Shown piece after piece: positions 17,586-17,662 of a stretch of DNA of 17,662 nt. Source of the stretch: Pigoraptor vietnamica (Eukaryota > Opisthokonta > Filasterea); contig CALSCQ010000411.1 of the NCBI GenBank assembly GCA_943704525.1, forward strand, positions 5,186 through 22,847. The letters are read 5' to 3'. A program made the translations under genes and the position numbers. The notes beneath the pieces are model-generated. The model had not been told where the DNA came from. It ran no database searches and saw only the letters and a program-made list of their open reading frames with translations. Positions within the stretch are counted from its first letter, which is position 1. Each line of letters begins with the position of its first letter.

Positions 17586-17662
17586 GTCAAATTCAACGGC
17601 ACCGTCGACAACTTCTTCGTCACCAACGTCGAAGACATGCCCTTGAACATCCAGCACTCGTT
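17586..17662 (+). CDS. Partial exon of unknown gene, cut by window end
   Basis: After the acceptor ttgcag (AG at 17584-17585), the plus frame beginning GTC AAA TTC stays open to the window end (25 codons). It includes FNGTVDNFFVTNVEDMPLNI. Nearly every codon ends in C or G, matching the strong bias of the RPAP1, NDUFS2 and CRT-like exons, which is the main evidence that it is coding. The upstream exon is not identified: an ATG near 17356 followed by DRIRPYVMDEEG could be one, with the repeat array as the intron. No family is recognised. Confidence 0.5.

Noticed and set aside
17382-17657. Minus-strand ORFs encoding Thr-Arg, Ala-His or Thr-His repeats
   Set aside because: Translations of the GTGTGC and GT microsatellites; the flanking exon reads better on the plus strand with biased codons and a proper acceptor.
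1-17662. tRNA, rRNA, CRISPR array, bacterial operon or insertion sequence
   Set aside because: No cloverleaf B-box/A-box pair, rRNA core, spaced identical repeats or transposase motifs were found; the gene structures are eukaryotic.

Overview
This window is nuclear DNA from a GC-rich, intron-rich microbial eukaryote (a protist or alga). Four conserved eukaryotic genes can be assembled from it by joining exons at GT-AG or GC-AG junctions whose reading phases all agree. They contain 23 introns of about 80-335 nt, many carrying CA/GT microsatellites. There are no bacterial operons, no CRISPR array and no tRNA or rRNA that I can see. The lineage cannot be fixed from the sequence. The nucleus-encoded 49-kDa complex I subunit with a targeting presequence argues against groups that keep this gene in mitochondrial DNA.

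Layout. Positions 1-653: a poly-A run, then mostly unexplained sequence with one short protein-like fragment. Positions 654-5517 (minus): RPAP1, the RNA polymerase II-associated protein, in four exons. Positions 5518-5796: a short divergent intergenic region with a palindromic CRE-like site. Positions 5797-6559 (plus): a snapin/BLOC-1 subunit in two exons. Positions 6560-7181: intergenic, with a 35-bp direct repeat. Positions 7182-10035 (minus): the complete 49-kDa subunit of respiratory complex I (NDUFS2) in nine exons, the first encoding a mitochondrial presequence. Positions 10036-10507: intergenic, with a hairpin containing two CACGTG boxes. Positions 10508-13580 (minus): a ten-helix CRT-family (chloroquine-resistance-transporter-like) membrane transporter in twelve exons. 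Positions 13581-14740: long intergenic. Positions 14741-15707 (minus): a secreted Gly/Ser-rich repeat protein with four Cys-flanked Tyr motifs and an 8-nt frame break. Positions 16401-17344 (minus): a broken, unrecognised gene. Positions 17586-17662 (plus): the start of another exon, cut by the window edge.

The genes do not form a pathway. Transcription, endolysosomal trafficking, respiration and vacuolar or plastid transport sit side by side, as usual in a eukaryotic chromosome.

The most unusual points are: (1) an insert of about 65 residues in the TM4-TM5 loop of the CRT-like transporter that opens with C-S-T-C and resembles parts of glutaredoxin; (2) the secreted repeat protein, whose module I do not recognise; (3) two GC-AG introns supported by both phase and homology.
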